A stretch of 64,000 nt of DNA from Halorussus salilacus. Its GTDB lineage: Archaea > Halobacteriota > Halobacteria > Halobacteriales > Haladaptataceae. The stretch lies in the NCBI RefSeq assembly GCF_024138125.1, contig NZ_CP099993.1, forward strand, positions 1,984,001 through 2,048,000. The letters run 5' to 3'. The notes beneath the pieces were generated by a model, which had not been told where the DNA came from, made no database searches, and was given only the letters and a program-made list of their open reading frames with translations. Positions 25,626 to 32,588 of the stretch are shown piece by piece (positions within the stretch are counted from its first letter, which is position 1; every line of letters begins with the position of its first letter). A program made the position numbers and the translations under genes.

Positions 25626-25688
25626 GCAGGTGGCAAGGAAGACGATGATCCCTCAGTGAAGGGGTATGAGACTTCCAGCGCCACCTGC
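25626..25688 (+). ncRNA. Candidate structured RNA hairpin, unit 1
   Basis: Outer stem GCAGGTGGC (25626-25634) pairs with GCCACCTGC (25680-25688). Inside are 8 nt, the 30-nt core CGATGATCCC...ATGAGAC (25643-25672) and 7 nt. The core itself can fold with AUCCCU/AGGGGU around CAGUGA, and its GA-rich flanks resemble a kink-turn internal loop. No known RNA class is recognised; the strand is arbitrary. Confidence 0.4.
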
Positions 25689-25733
25689 TTGACGGTGTGT
25701 GGTCGATGATCCCTCAGTGAAGGGGTATGAGAC
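25643..25733. repeat. Two identical 30-bp repeats separated by 31 bp
   Basis: The same 30 bp occurs at 25643-25672 and 25704-25733 without a mismatch. Read on the minus strand it starts GTCTCATACCCC and ends ATCATCG, with an internal CCCT/AGGG hairpin and a length like type I CRISPR repeats. The 31-bp interval and lone pair would make a one-spacer array, but the flanking complementary arms argue for structured RNA instead. Confidence 0.9.
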
Positions 25734-25749
25734 CTCTATCTCCGTCAAG
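25688..25749 (+). ncRNA. Candidate structured RNA hairpin, unit 2
   Basis: Outer stem CTTGACGG (25688-25695) pairs with CCGTCAAG (25742-25749). Between each arm and the identical 30-nt core lie exactly 8 nt. The stem sequence differs from unit 1 while pairing and geometry are kept. The right arm runs into the 3' end of the DUF3800 gene on the other strand and is followed by GGCGTTTTG. Confidence 0.4.
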
Positions 25750-26443
25750 TGGCGTTTTGTAGGCATCTATCCACGATATGATCAGCGGCATCTGCACAGG
25801 AACCGTCTTTCGTATAGCTTCTCCACGAGTACGCGACTAAATCTGCGATTTGAATGCCCGGAATTCGGCTACTGTCTCCCGTCTCGACGTTGATTTCTGG
25901 CCCATCGAGTTCTTCGAGCAGGGCACAAACGTTCTCCGCTGGGGTTTTCCAGACCTCTGCATCCGGAACAAGATGGATTTTATCTACCTCCTGTGTATTG
26001 ACGAGGTCCGCCTCCGTTAGAGGACTCAAGATTCTTGCAAGAGATAATCGTTGGAGAACGTGTGGTGCATCCGTTTCAGACATGTAGTTGGACAGAATCC
26101 GCGTTCCTAACTCGGGATTGAGACTGTGGTAGGAGTATTGAACGGGAGTGTTCCGTTGCCATGGATACGGTGGGTCGGCAACCGTTCCGTCTTCGTATGC
26201 AAAGTTTTCCAACGTTTCGAGAAACGTACCGAGACGGTCTTTGGGTAGTTGGCTTCCCTTTAGTTCTCCTACGTCGCCAAGACCACGAGTGCCGGAGATA
26301 TGTTTCGAAAGTTCAGCACGAGCGTTATCTAGTACGTACTGGGGAGAGTTGTTCGATAAACACCAGCAACTAGCGACCGTATAGTGTTCTCCCCGTGCGT
26401 GATGACCGCTCTCGTCGACGAAAATATAGAGGTCGTCCACCAT
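25745..26443 (-). CDS. DUF3800-family protein
   Basis: 232 residues. It opens MVDDLYIFVDESGHH, the conserved acidic D-E-S-G strand of DUF3800, and later has QIADLVAYSW near 207-216, the second conserved acidic block. The family has an RNase H-like core and is often found with mobile or defence genes; no activity is established. GC is clearly lower than in flanking genes, suggesting acquisition. The stop codon lies within the stem arm of the neighbouring repeat element. Confidence 0.85.
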   Translation of the reverse strand: MVDDLYIFVDESGHHARGEHYTVASCWCLSNNSPQYVLDNARAELSKHISGTRGLGDVGELKGSQLPKDRLGTFLETLENFAYEDGTVADPPYPWQRNTPVQYSYHSLNPELGTRILSNYMSETDAPHVLQRLSLARILSPLTEADLVNTQEVDKIHLVPDAEVWKTPAENVCALLEELDGPEINVETGDSSRIPGIQIADLVAYSWRSYTKDGSCADAADHIVDRCLQNAT

Positions 26444-26540
26444 ATTCAGACGGTTCGTGTGTCGACTGTCGCCGCTTTGAGTTAATAATGACTACGAAGA
26501 GAGGTGGCGATTTTTCTACCCAACGGCCGAAGACACGCTC

Positions 26541-27479
26541 ATGCCCCTCGACCACGCCGCCGACCCGAGCACCGAGGCCGAACCCTTCCTCGACGCGCTC
26601 GCCGACCTCTGCGACCATTACGACGCGACCGCCGAGTCCAGTTACGTCACTCTCCCCGACCCCGCCAGCAAGGTTCACTACCTCACCGCGGGCGAGGGGC
26701 CGCCCCTCCTGTTGCTCCACGGCCTCGGGAGCACCGCGCACGTCTGGGTGCCGCTGTTCGACGCGCTGACCGACCGCTTCACCGTCTACGCCCCCGACCG
26801 TCCCGGTCGGGGGCTCTCGACCGCGGTGGACTACCACGAGACCGGCTTCCGGGAGTTCGGCGTCGAGTACGTCGCCGACTTTCTCGACGCGCTCGGAATC
26901 GAGGAGACCGCGGTGATGGGCAACTCGCTCGGCGGGTTCCAGTCGCTCGCGCTCGCGGTCGACCGCCCCGAGCGCGTGCGTCGGCTGTGTATCGTCGGCG
27001 CGCCCGCCGGGCTGTCGCGGTCGATTCCGCACCTGTTCCGGCTGTTCGACCTGCCGGTGGTCGGCGACCTGTTGTTCGACCTGTTCGCGGTCGAGACGGT
27101 CGCAGACGCTCGCCGACAGTACCGCCGAATCAACGTCGAAGACGACTCTGCGCTGCCCGACGCGTACTTCGAACCCGGCGTCGTCGCCGAGGGCCTGCCC
27201 GGCCAGCGCGAGAGCCTCCGGTCGCTGATGGAGACGTTGGGGTCGTTCCGGGGGATGGCCCCCGAGTTCGACCTGCGCGGGGACCTCGACTCGGTCGAGG
27301 TCCCCGCGCGGTTCGTCTGGGGGACCGACGACTACTTCTGGGAACCGGAGGTCGGCCGCCCGGCGGTCGAGCGGATGGGCGACGCCGAACTGGTCGAACT
27401 CCGCGACCACGGCCACATGCCGTGGCTCGAACCGGGCGACGACGCCGAGCGCGCCGCGGTCGAGTTCCTGACCGAGTGA
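26541..27479 (+). CDS. Alpha/beta hydrolase
   Basis: 312 residues. The oxyanion region is LLLLHGLGSTAHVW near 56-69, the nucleophile elbow GNSLGGFQS near 131-139 (Ser 133), the acid lies in VWGTDDYFW near 265-273, and the base is in DHGHMPWLE near 289-297. A cap domain lies between. Substrate unknown; family members include esterases, lipases and C-C hydrolases. Monocistronic, 92 bp before hjc. Confidence 0.9.
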   Translation: MPLDHAADPSTEAEPFLDALADLCDHYDATAESSYVTLPDPASKVHYLTAGEGPPLLLLHGLGSTAHVWVPLFDALTDRFTVYAPDRPGRGLSTAVDYHETGFREFGVEYVADFLDALGIEETAVMGNSLGGFQSLALAVDRPERVRRLCIVGAPAGLSRSIPHLFRLFDLPVVGDLLFDLFAVETVADARRQYRRINVEDDSALPDAYFEPGVVAEGLPGQRESLRSLMETLGSFRGMAPEFDLRGDLDSVEVPARFVWGTDDYFWEPEVGRPAVERMGDAELVELRDHGHMPWLEPGDDAERAAVEFLTE

Positions 27480-27571
27480 CCGCCATGTTCACCGCGCTCC
27501 CGGGGGACTTAACATCCGGAAGGAACCACGATGGAGTATGACCGATGCGACGGGATCGCGGGGGTGTTCGC

Positions 27572-28069
27572 GTGTCCAACGCCAAGGGTAACCGCCGGGA
27601 GCGCGAACTCGTCAATCGCCTCGACGAGGCCGGATTCGCGGTGATGCGCGCGCCCGCCTCCGGTGCGGCGACCGAGCGCGAACTCCCGGACGTGCTGGCG
27701 GGCGACGGCGACGTCTTCTACGCCATCGAGGCCAAGTCGAGTTCGGGCGACCCCATCTACCTCACCGGCGAGGAGGTCGAGGCGCTGGTCTACTTCTCGC
27801 GGAACTTCGGCGCGAAGCCCAAGATCGGCGTGCGGTTCGACCGCGAGGACTGGTACTTCTTCCACCCCGCCGACGTTCACCAGACCGACGGCGGCAACTA
27901 CCGCGTGAAGAAGGAGGCCGCGCGCGAAGGCGGCGACCCGATGGACGCCCTCCGGGACGACGGGGACGCCGGGGCCGACGCCGACGACGGACACGCCATC
28001 CGGGACGTGCTGGTCGCGGTCGAGCAGGGCGTCCTCTCGGTCGACGAGGCGGCGTCGATGCTCGAATAA
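27572..28069 (+). CDS. hjc: Holliday junction resolvase Hjc
   Basis: 165 residues from GTG 27572 ([21 protein letters not shown]), chosen over an in-frame ATG at 27545 because it starts at the family N-terminus and follows GGGGGTG. The PD-(D/E)XK nuclease catalytic set is visible: Glu 10, Asp 40 (ELPDVL), Glu 53 and Lys 55 (AIEAKSSS). Hjc cuts four-way DNA junctions symmetrically in recombination. An acidic linker and a 25-residue C-terminal helix pair ([24 protein letters not shown]) extend beyond the core fold. Confidence 0.93.
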   Translation: MSNAKGNRRERELVNRLDEAGFAVMRAPASGAATERELPDVLAGDGDVFYAIEAKSSSGDPIYLTGEEVEALVYFSRNFGAKPKIGVRFDREDWYFFHPADVHQTDGGNYRVKKEAAREGGDPMDALRDDGDAGADADDGHAIRDVLVAVEQGVLSVDEAASMLE

Positions 28070-28320
28070 CGCCAATCCATATCAATATCTGGGGAAATGC
28101 CCGGTGATGTAGTACCTAAGAGTGGTTGCATCTAATCACCGATAGCGCGTTGACGAACCCTTTTAACTCTTGGACTGAAATCAAAAAGTAGCGTCTATGA
28201 GAGGAACTCTCGACACGTTCAATCGCCGAGAGAGTTGTCGGGCGATGTTCTGCTGGCGCGAGTCTCCTACTAATGGGGGCGCGCGAGGCCTGGTAACCCT
28301 CGCGTCTATCGGAAAGGACA
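28070..28320. other. Intergenic region, no gene seen
   Basis: Composition falls toward AT here. A 69-codon open frame on the plus strand from 28197 lacks any protein-like features. TTTTAACTC near 28161 could be a TATA element. Confidence 0.5.
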
Positions 28321-28524
28321 ATGAACGTCAACATACAATCGGGCCCCCTTGGTATGGGGGTCCTTGTTGGAGCAGAGTTGATAAGAACGGGGCTTGTAAC
28401 CGGTAATATTCATGTTGCCGGTGCAGGTGCGATAATCTGCGGGTTGAGCTTGGTACTCGGCTACGTAGTAGCGAATTCCCGTTCGAAACAAGCCGAACGC
28501 CCGAAGGACGTGAAAGCGAAGTAG
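28321..28524 (+). CDS. Small membrane protein, unassigned
   Basis: 67 residues, MNVNIQSGPLGMGVLVGAELI. One or two hydrophobic segments (about 10-27 and 31-51) are followed by a basic tail (NSRSKQAERPKDVKAK). It resembles Bacillus- or virus-type small membrane proteins in layout but matches no family I know. Its codon use and local GC are lower than the chromosome average, as in the adjacent gene-free stretch. It may be real or a remnant. Confidence 0.45.
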   Translation: MNVNIQSGPLGMGVLVGAELIRTGLVTGNIHVAGAGAIICGLSLVLGYVVANSRSKQAERPKDVKAK

Positions 28525-28990
28525 GGCGGATCGGTGTCGCTCTTCAGAGCGGCCAACCAACCGACTAATTTATCGATAAATAACTCTGATGAGCTTGAAT
28601 TACGGAAATCGGAAAGGATGAACGCCAACTGTCATCACGACCGGTGGTAAGTCGGCCGCTCGTTTGTTGGACAGTCGATGGTAAGCCGACTGCTCTATTT
28701 GTCAGCCATTGGCGGAACGAGTTGGCATTCTGTCTTACACACGGACAACCCTAACCCCAGCCTGAGGTACGTTGTCCAATTTGGCCTAAGACCTTATAGT
28801 CCCTAAAGCTTACGGTGGCGTAACATTGACTGTAATTCCCCTTTTTAGACGCCTACGGAGCTAATTTCTGACCTATAATTCTGGATATATATAGCCCCCG
28901 CGAATTATTATCGACATCTAACTCTCTCAAAATATGCTTCCAATTACAATCCGCATTCAATGTGGCTGAGATTATTTTCTAGACTTATTT
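28525..28990. other. AT-rich gene-free stretch with imperfect 34-bp duplication
   Basis: 466 bp with no believable ORF and markedly low GC. GGTAAGTCGGCCGCTC starting at 28646 recurs imperfectly at 28680 (GGTAAGCCGACTGCTC), a 34-bp step. TATATATA at about 28886 is TATA-like. It looks like the scar of a lost mobile element, but no terminal inverted repeats were found. Confidence 0.5.
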
Positions 28991-29671
28991 TCACTCCACG
29001 ACCGCGAAGTCGGCCAGTTCCGACTGGTCGTCTGTGACCTCCCCGCGGCGGGCGAGTCGCCCCCGGGGGAACGAGTAGCGCCGCAGGTGGTGTGGCTTGA
29101 GGTCGTCGGGCCCGAGCCCTGCCGGGACCGGGTACATCGCCTCGACCACCGCGTCGTCGGCGCGGTACCCCTCGTTGGTCGAGTAGTCGGCGACCGTGAC
29201 GCCGATTCCCGAGATTTCGACCTCGTCTGCGCGCCGGTCTGTGGTTCGGACCACGACGAGCAGGTCGCCGGTCTCGCGGTCCACGACCGGCTCGCCGGGT
29301 GCGAGCCAGCACGTCTCGCAGAAGTGTGGTCCCGGCGCGTTCTCCTCGACGAAGGTCTCCCCGCCGCAGTTCGCGCAGGCGACCGCCTCCTCGCCGGGCG
29401 GCGGGACGAGCCCCTCGTTGACCTCCATGGCGACCCGCCGGAGGTGCTTGCACCGGACCTGCCGAAACGTGTGGTCCGGGCAGGTACACCGCCCGCCGGG
29501 GAGGTCCACGGAGTAGACGTTCCCGCTCTGGCTCTCGACCTCGTAGACGCCGCCGCCGAGCGGCGTGACCGCCATTCGCTCCATGCGGGCGCGCTGGGAC
29601 CTGACGTCGGTCAGGCTGGCCGCCGGAGCGAGCGATGCTCGCGTTCGTTCGGAAGCTGTTGTGTGTCCCAT
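28991..29671 (-). CDS. SWIM zinc-finger protein
   Basis: 226 residues from ATG 29671 (MGHTTASERTRASL). The SWIM signature CTCPDHTFRQVRCKHL near 60-75 (C-x-C-xn-C-x-H) is clear, preceded by VYEVESQSGNVYSVDLPGG, and a second zinc knuckle CANC...CETC follows near 97-117. SWIM domains bind nucleic acids or proteins; haloarchaeal homologues are uncharacterised. A longer ORF extends 41 codons upstream but those residues look untranslated. The C-terminal third is a separate acidic domain. Confidence 0.8.
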   Translation of the reverse strand: MGHTTASERTRASLAPAASLTDVRSQRARMERMAVTPLGGGVYEVESQSGNVYSVDLPGGRCTCPDHTFRQVRCKHLRRVAMEVNEGLVPPPGEEAVACANCGGETFVEENAPGPHFCETCWLAPGEPVVDRETGDLLVVVRTTDRRADEVEISGIGVTVADYSTNEGYRADDAVVEAMYPVPAGLGPDDLKPHHLRRYSFPRGRLARRGEVTDDQSELADFAVVE

Positions 29672-30070
29672 GGGCTTCCCTCTCTGGTGCGGTGACCGCG
29701 TCGACAGAATCGGCTTCTCCCACCCCCAGTCGTCGCGTCTGCAGTCGTTTCCGCGTGTCAGTTCGTAGGGCCCGGACGAACCTAAGTCTTGCACCTGTCG
29801 GAATCGCTAGACCGGTTCGAGAGGGCGTCTCGGCTCTGCCAACGGTCGAACGATATTCGCGGCGTTCCCGGAGAGGCGACAGCGAGCGAAGCGAGCGTCC
29901 CCGGAGATGCGGCGGCTTCGCCGCCGCATCTCCGAGAGAGGAGGTGGAGCCACGTTTCGACCGAGCGCTTGCCAGCGAACAAGCGCTTGCGGCGCTTCTG
30001 AGCGCAGGAAACGGTTGCGCTGAGCGGGCGTTCCGAAGCGCTTTTGCGGGTGCCCCGGAAATCCCCGGCC
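29672..30070. other. Spacer carrying hairpin element copy 2
   Basis: Region between the SWIM gene and a small membrane protein. It holds the second copy of the GGAGATGCGGCGG hairpin and the run CAGCGAGCGAAGCGAGCG just before it; downstream sequence (AGAGAGGAGG then GTTTCGACCGAGCG) loosely resembles that downstream of copy 1. No gene is supported. Confidence 0.5.
29903..29933. repeat. Hairpin element, copy 2 (GGAGATGCGGCGG stem)
   Basis: GGAGATGCGGCGG at 29903-29915 and CCGCCGCATCTCC at 29921-29933, identical to the arms at 3156-3186. The loop here is CTTCG and can extend the stem by one pair. Confidence 0.8.
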
Positions 30071-30274
30071 ATGAACATCGAGCGGGAGACGTTGCGCGAC
30101 ATCGCCGTCTCCGTGGGCGCGGTCGGGCTGTTCGTCGCCTTGCTGTACTGGGTCGGAACGAACTACAGCAACGACGGACTCTCGGAGACCGGCGCGATAG
30201 CCGTCGTGGCCGTCATCGTCTTCTTCGTGTTGCTCATGACGGGAATCGGCGTCTGGATGGCGTATCAGGAGTAG
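30071..30274 (+). CDS. Small two-helix membrane protein
   Basis: 67 residues, MNIERETLRDIAVSVGAVGLF. Two transmembrane helices (about 10-29 and 42-63) with a short NYSNDGLSETG outer loop. The start is at ATG 30071; the in-frame extension upstream is not protein-like. It appears to be a conserved haloarchaeal type of unknown role, and is convergent with priL (22-bp gap). Confidence 0.7.
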   Translation: MNIERETLRDIAVSVGAVGLFVALLYWVGTNYSNDGLSETGAIAVVAVIVFFVLLMTGIGVWMAYQE

Positions 30275-30296
30275 TCTCGACCGAATCCCTTCTACG

Positions 30297-31391
30297 CTAC
30301 TCTCGCCAGTCGTCGACTCCATCGGCCTCGGCCAGCGCCTCCTCGTAGTACGACAGCGGGTGCGAGATGGTCTCGCACCGCGGGTCGGCTATCGGGGCGG
30401 TCTCGTCTGCCACCGGGCACTCGCCGTAGGCCTGCATCGTCGCACAGGAGGGCGGAGCGTACTGGGCCCCGGCGTCGTCCCCGACGCGGTCGGCCCGGTA
30501 CCGGAGTGCCGTGGCCTCCTCGGGGTCGTCGACGCCCCGGAGCGCCACCATCTCGTCGGGGTCAGCCCCGATACTCGCCAGGAAGGAGACGAGCGCGAAC
30601 TCCGCGCGGGCCGGGAGGGCCTCGCCGTCCCGGGCGCGTTCGAGCAGGTCGGCCACGCACGGGGGGAACTGCCCGGGCGCGAGCACGTCGATGTCCCGCG
30701 AGAACTCGACCTCCGAGAAGGCGTCCTCCAGTTCGGCCATCTCGTCGGTCAGTCCCTCGCGAATCTCGTCGGGAACGCGGGTCGGCAACCCCTCGGCGAC
30801 GCGCTCGCGGACCGCCTCCCGGAGGAGTTCGTGGAGTTCGTCTCGCGTCACCGTGACCGCTCCGTCGGCCAGTTCTCTGTTGACGAGTCGCCACGTTTCG
30901 CTCTCGAACTCCGAGGAGAGCGTTAGATACGCAGACACCGCTATCGAGAACCCCGACCCTCTCGGGGTGACTCGACTCGACAGGTCGAACTCGCTCAGGA
31001 AGTACCGGAGCGGGACCTTCCCGTCGTCGGGTCTGCGCTGGTCGCCGTCCAGTAGCTCGAAGTCGTCGGTGAACCGCTGGTAGGCCGTTCGGGCCTCCGC
31101 AGACGCGTACTTGTCCACCGCGCCCGGCACGTCGAGAACCGAAACGAGGACTCGCGCCACGGGGTAGGAGAGGAGTTCGGCCTGCACGCCCGGATGGGAG
31201 CCGTCGTCCGGAACGTCGATAGTCCCGTCGAGAAGCGCACGCTCGACCCGCTGGACACCCCGTTCGACCGCCGGGTGGCGAGTTTCCCCGCCTCGGTCTG
31301 CGGTTATAATCTCCGCGAGGCCGATGTCGGCCTCGCGGACCGCCTCTCGGGAGGAGTCGAGAAACGGGTAGTTCGCGTGAAACGGGTCCAT
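30297..31391 (-). CDS. priL: DNA primase large subunit PriL
   Basis: 364 residues. It begins MDPFHANYPFLDSSREAV and contains the DLSSRVTPRGSGFSIAVSAYL region, ending with the Fe-S domain. Four cysteines suited to the 4Fe-4S cluster are seen: FPPCVADLL near 242, PSCATMQAYGEC near 317-328 and DPRCETISHPLSYY near 341. PriL partners PriS for RNA primer synthesis. It is divergent from the SnoaL-like gene. Confidence 0.93.
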   Translation of the reverse strand: MDPFHANYPFLDSSREAVREADIGLAEIITADRGGETRHPAVERGVQRVERALLDGTIDVPDDGSHPGVQAELLSYPVARVLVSVLDVPGAVDKYASAEARTAYQRFTDDFELLDGDQRRPDDGKVPLRYFLSEFDLSSRVTPRGSGFSIAVSAYLTLSSEFESETWRLVNRELADGAVTVTRDELHELLREAVRERVAEGLPTRVPDEIREGLTDEMAELEDAFSEVEFSRDIDVLAPGQFPPCVADLLERARDGEALPARAEFALVSFLASIGADPDEMVALRGVDDPEEATALRYRADRVGDDAGAQYAPPSCATMQAYGECPVADETAPIADPRCETISHPLSYYEEALAEADGVDDWRE

Positions 31392-31471
31392 ACGACCCCA
31401 ATCTGGGCGGACCCCGATAAACGCGACGAAGACCGACGGGGTTGATGGGGACGGGGGTCCTCGTCTCGCCC

Positions 31472-31858
31472 ATGAGCGAAGCCACCGCGCTGGCCTACTA
31501 CGACGCCATCGACGCGGGCGACTACGAGGGATTCGCCGACCTGCTCGCGCCCGGAGTCGTCCACGACCGGCCCGACCGGACCATCGAGGGCCGCGAGACG
31601 CTGGTCGAGTTCATGCGCGACGGCCGACCGAACACGGGGACATCGCACGAGGTCCGGGAGGTGTTCGGAGACGGAGCGGTATCCACGGACGGAGACACCG
31701 ACGACGAGAGCGACCGCGCCGCCGGTCCGGAGACCGGCGGCGCGGTCGCCGTGGAGGGTCGCCTGTTCGATTCGGATGGAAGCGAGCTGTTCGGCTTCGT
31801 GGACGCCTTCGCGTTCGAGGACGGGAAAATTGCGGAGATTCGGACCTACACACGATAA
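31472..31858 (+). CDS. SnoaL/NTF2-like protein
   Basis: 128 residues from ATG 31472 (MSEATALAYYDAIDAGDYEGF). The cone-shaped NTF2-like fold is suggested by the N-terminal YYDAIDAGDYEGFADLLAPGVVHDRP, REVFGDG and the last strand FVDAFAFEDGKIAEIRTYT. Such proteins bind small ligands or act as simple isomerases; a specific function is not predictable. An acidic insert near 75-88 is atypical. An alternative start at 31445 would add nine residues. Confidence 0.8.
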   Translation: MSEATALAYYDAIDAGDYEGFADLLAPGVVHDRPDRTIEGRETLVEFMRDGRPNTGTSHEVREVFGDGAVSTDGDTDDESDRAAGPETGGAVAVEGRLFDSDGSELFGFVDAFAFEDGKIAEIRTYTR

Positions 31859-31862
31859 CGCT

Positions 31863-32186
31863 TTAGAACTCCATCCCACCACGTTTGCGGACGTACTCGG
31901 AAACCTCGTCTGGTTCGGTCAGCCAGACGGCCTGTTCGGCTTCGGTGACGTATTCGAGCGGACAGTCGTGGTCGGTAGCGAGGTCGTCAATCAGTTGGGA
32001 CACGTCCTCGCGATCCGATTCCGCGAACCATGGACGGACCGTTTCGAGGCTGATTACCTTCTTTGGCCGATAAATTCCTCGGAGCGCGAGTTCGCGGAGG
32101 AGGTCGTGTTGCATATTCCTCCACTCGGTCTTCGTGTATCCGGACGGCATGGGGGTCCGTGCATTCTTTCGTTCGTCATCACTCAT
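31863..32186 (-). CDS. Small unassigned haloarchaeal protein
   Basis: 107 residues from ATG 32186 (MSDDERKNARTPMPSGYTKTEW). No motif is recognised. It looks helical and hydrophilic (WRNMQHDLLRELALRGI, then VRPWFAESDREDVSQLIDDLA) and ends VSEYVRKRGGMEF. It is transcribed divergently from a winged-helix regulator over a 69-bp promoter region with a palindrome, suggesting shared control. Confidence 0.6.
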   Translation of the reverse strand: MSDDERKNARTPMPSGYTKTEWRNMQHDLLRELALRGIYRPKKVISLETVRPWFAESDREDVSQLIDDLATDHDCPLEYVTEAEQAVWLTEPDEVSEYVRKRGGMEF

Positions 32187-32229
32187 AAACTCTCGTCGAG
32201 AGCGAATTTGCCACGTCCATACATTAAAG

Positions 32230-32245
32230 TACGAACGAGTTCGTA
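32230..32245. promoter_or_regulatory. Palindromic operator candidate in divergent promoter
   Basis: TACGAAC-GA-GTTCGTA, 7-bp arms, 10 bp before the wHTH start at 32256 and 43 bp from the start of the divergent gene. ATTAAA at 32223-32228 may be a TATA element. The natural ligand candidate is the adjacent winged-helix protein. Confidence 0.5.
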
Positions 32246-32255
32246 ATTCGGGTGG

Positions 32256-32588
32256 ATGGCAACGGAACGACGCCGACCGAGCACAAGCGACGACGCCTAC
32301 GCCGACAACGCGATGACGTGGCTCCTCGGCGACCACCCGAAGGCGAGGATGCTGACCGTCTTCGTTGGCAAGGAATACCGCGATTTGACCGCCGATCAGG
32401 TCTGTGACCTCGCGGGAATCCAAGGCGCGACGTTCGAGAATCACATCGGCGACTTGCTCGACTTTGGCGTCGTGGAAGTGCGCGAGTCGGCCGACTCGCG
32501 CACTTACCGACTGAACTCCGAAAGCGAACTCGCGGAGGACCTCAAAGAGCTACAGCTCGACCTTATCGAGGTCGTCGGAAAGAGCTAG
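32256..32588 (+). CDS. Winged-helix DNA-binding protein
   Basis: 110 residues. The pattern from about 33 to 90 is that of haloarchaeal winged helices: MLTVFVGKEYRDLTADQVCDLAGI (helices 1-2), ATFENHIGDLLDFGVVEV (recognition helix and start of wing) and SRTYRLNSESELAEDLKEL. It lacks extra ligand-binding or zinc modules. It overlaps the serS stop by 4 bp in convergent orientation and faces a palindromic operator candidate. Probably an autoregulatory repressor. Confidence 0.7.
   Translation: MATERRRPSTSDDAYADNAMTWLLGDHPKARMLTVFVGKEYRDLTADQVCDLAGIQGATFENHIGDLLDFGVVEVRESADSRTYRLNSESELAEDLKELQLDLIEVVGKS

Noticed and set aside
25643-25733. Mini CRISPR array of two repeats and one 31-bp spacer
   Set aside because: Repeat length and internal hairpin fit, but no cas genes are in the window, the interval is short, and each copy is enclosed by matching inverted arms that CRISPR would not produce. 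Kept as an alternative inside the structured-RNA finding.
28197-28406. 69-codon frame before the small membrane gene
   Set aside because: No hydrophobic core, motif or ribosome site; overlaps the start of the better-supported frame at 28321.
28525-28990. Insertion sequence remnant
   Set aside because: No transposase fragment, terminal inverted repeats or target duplication could be found; only the composition and a weak 34-bp duplication suggest it.
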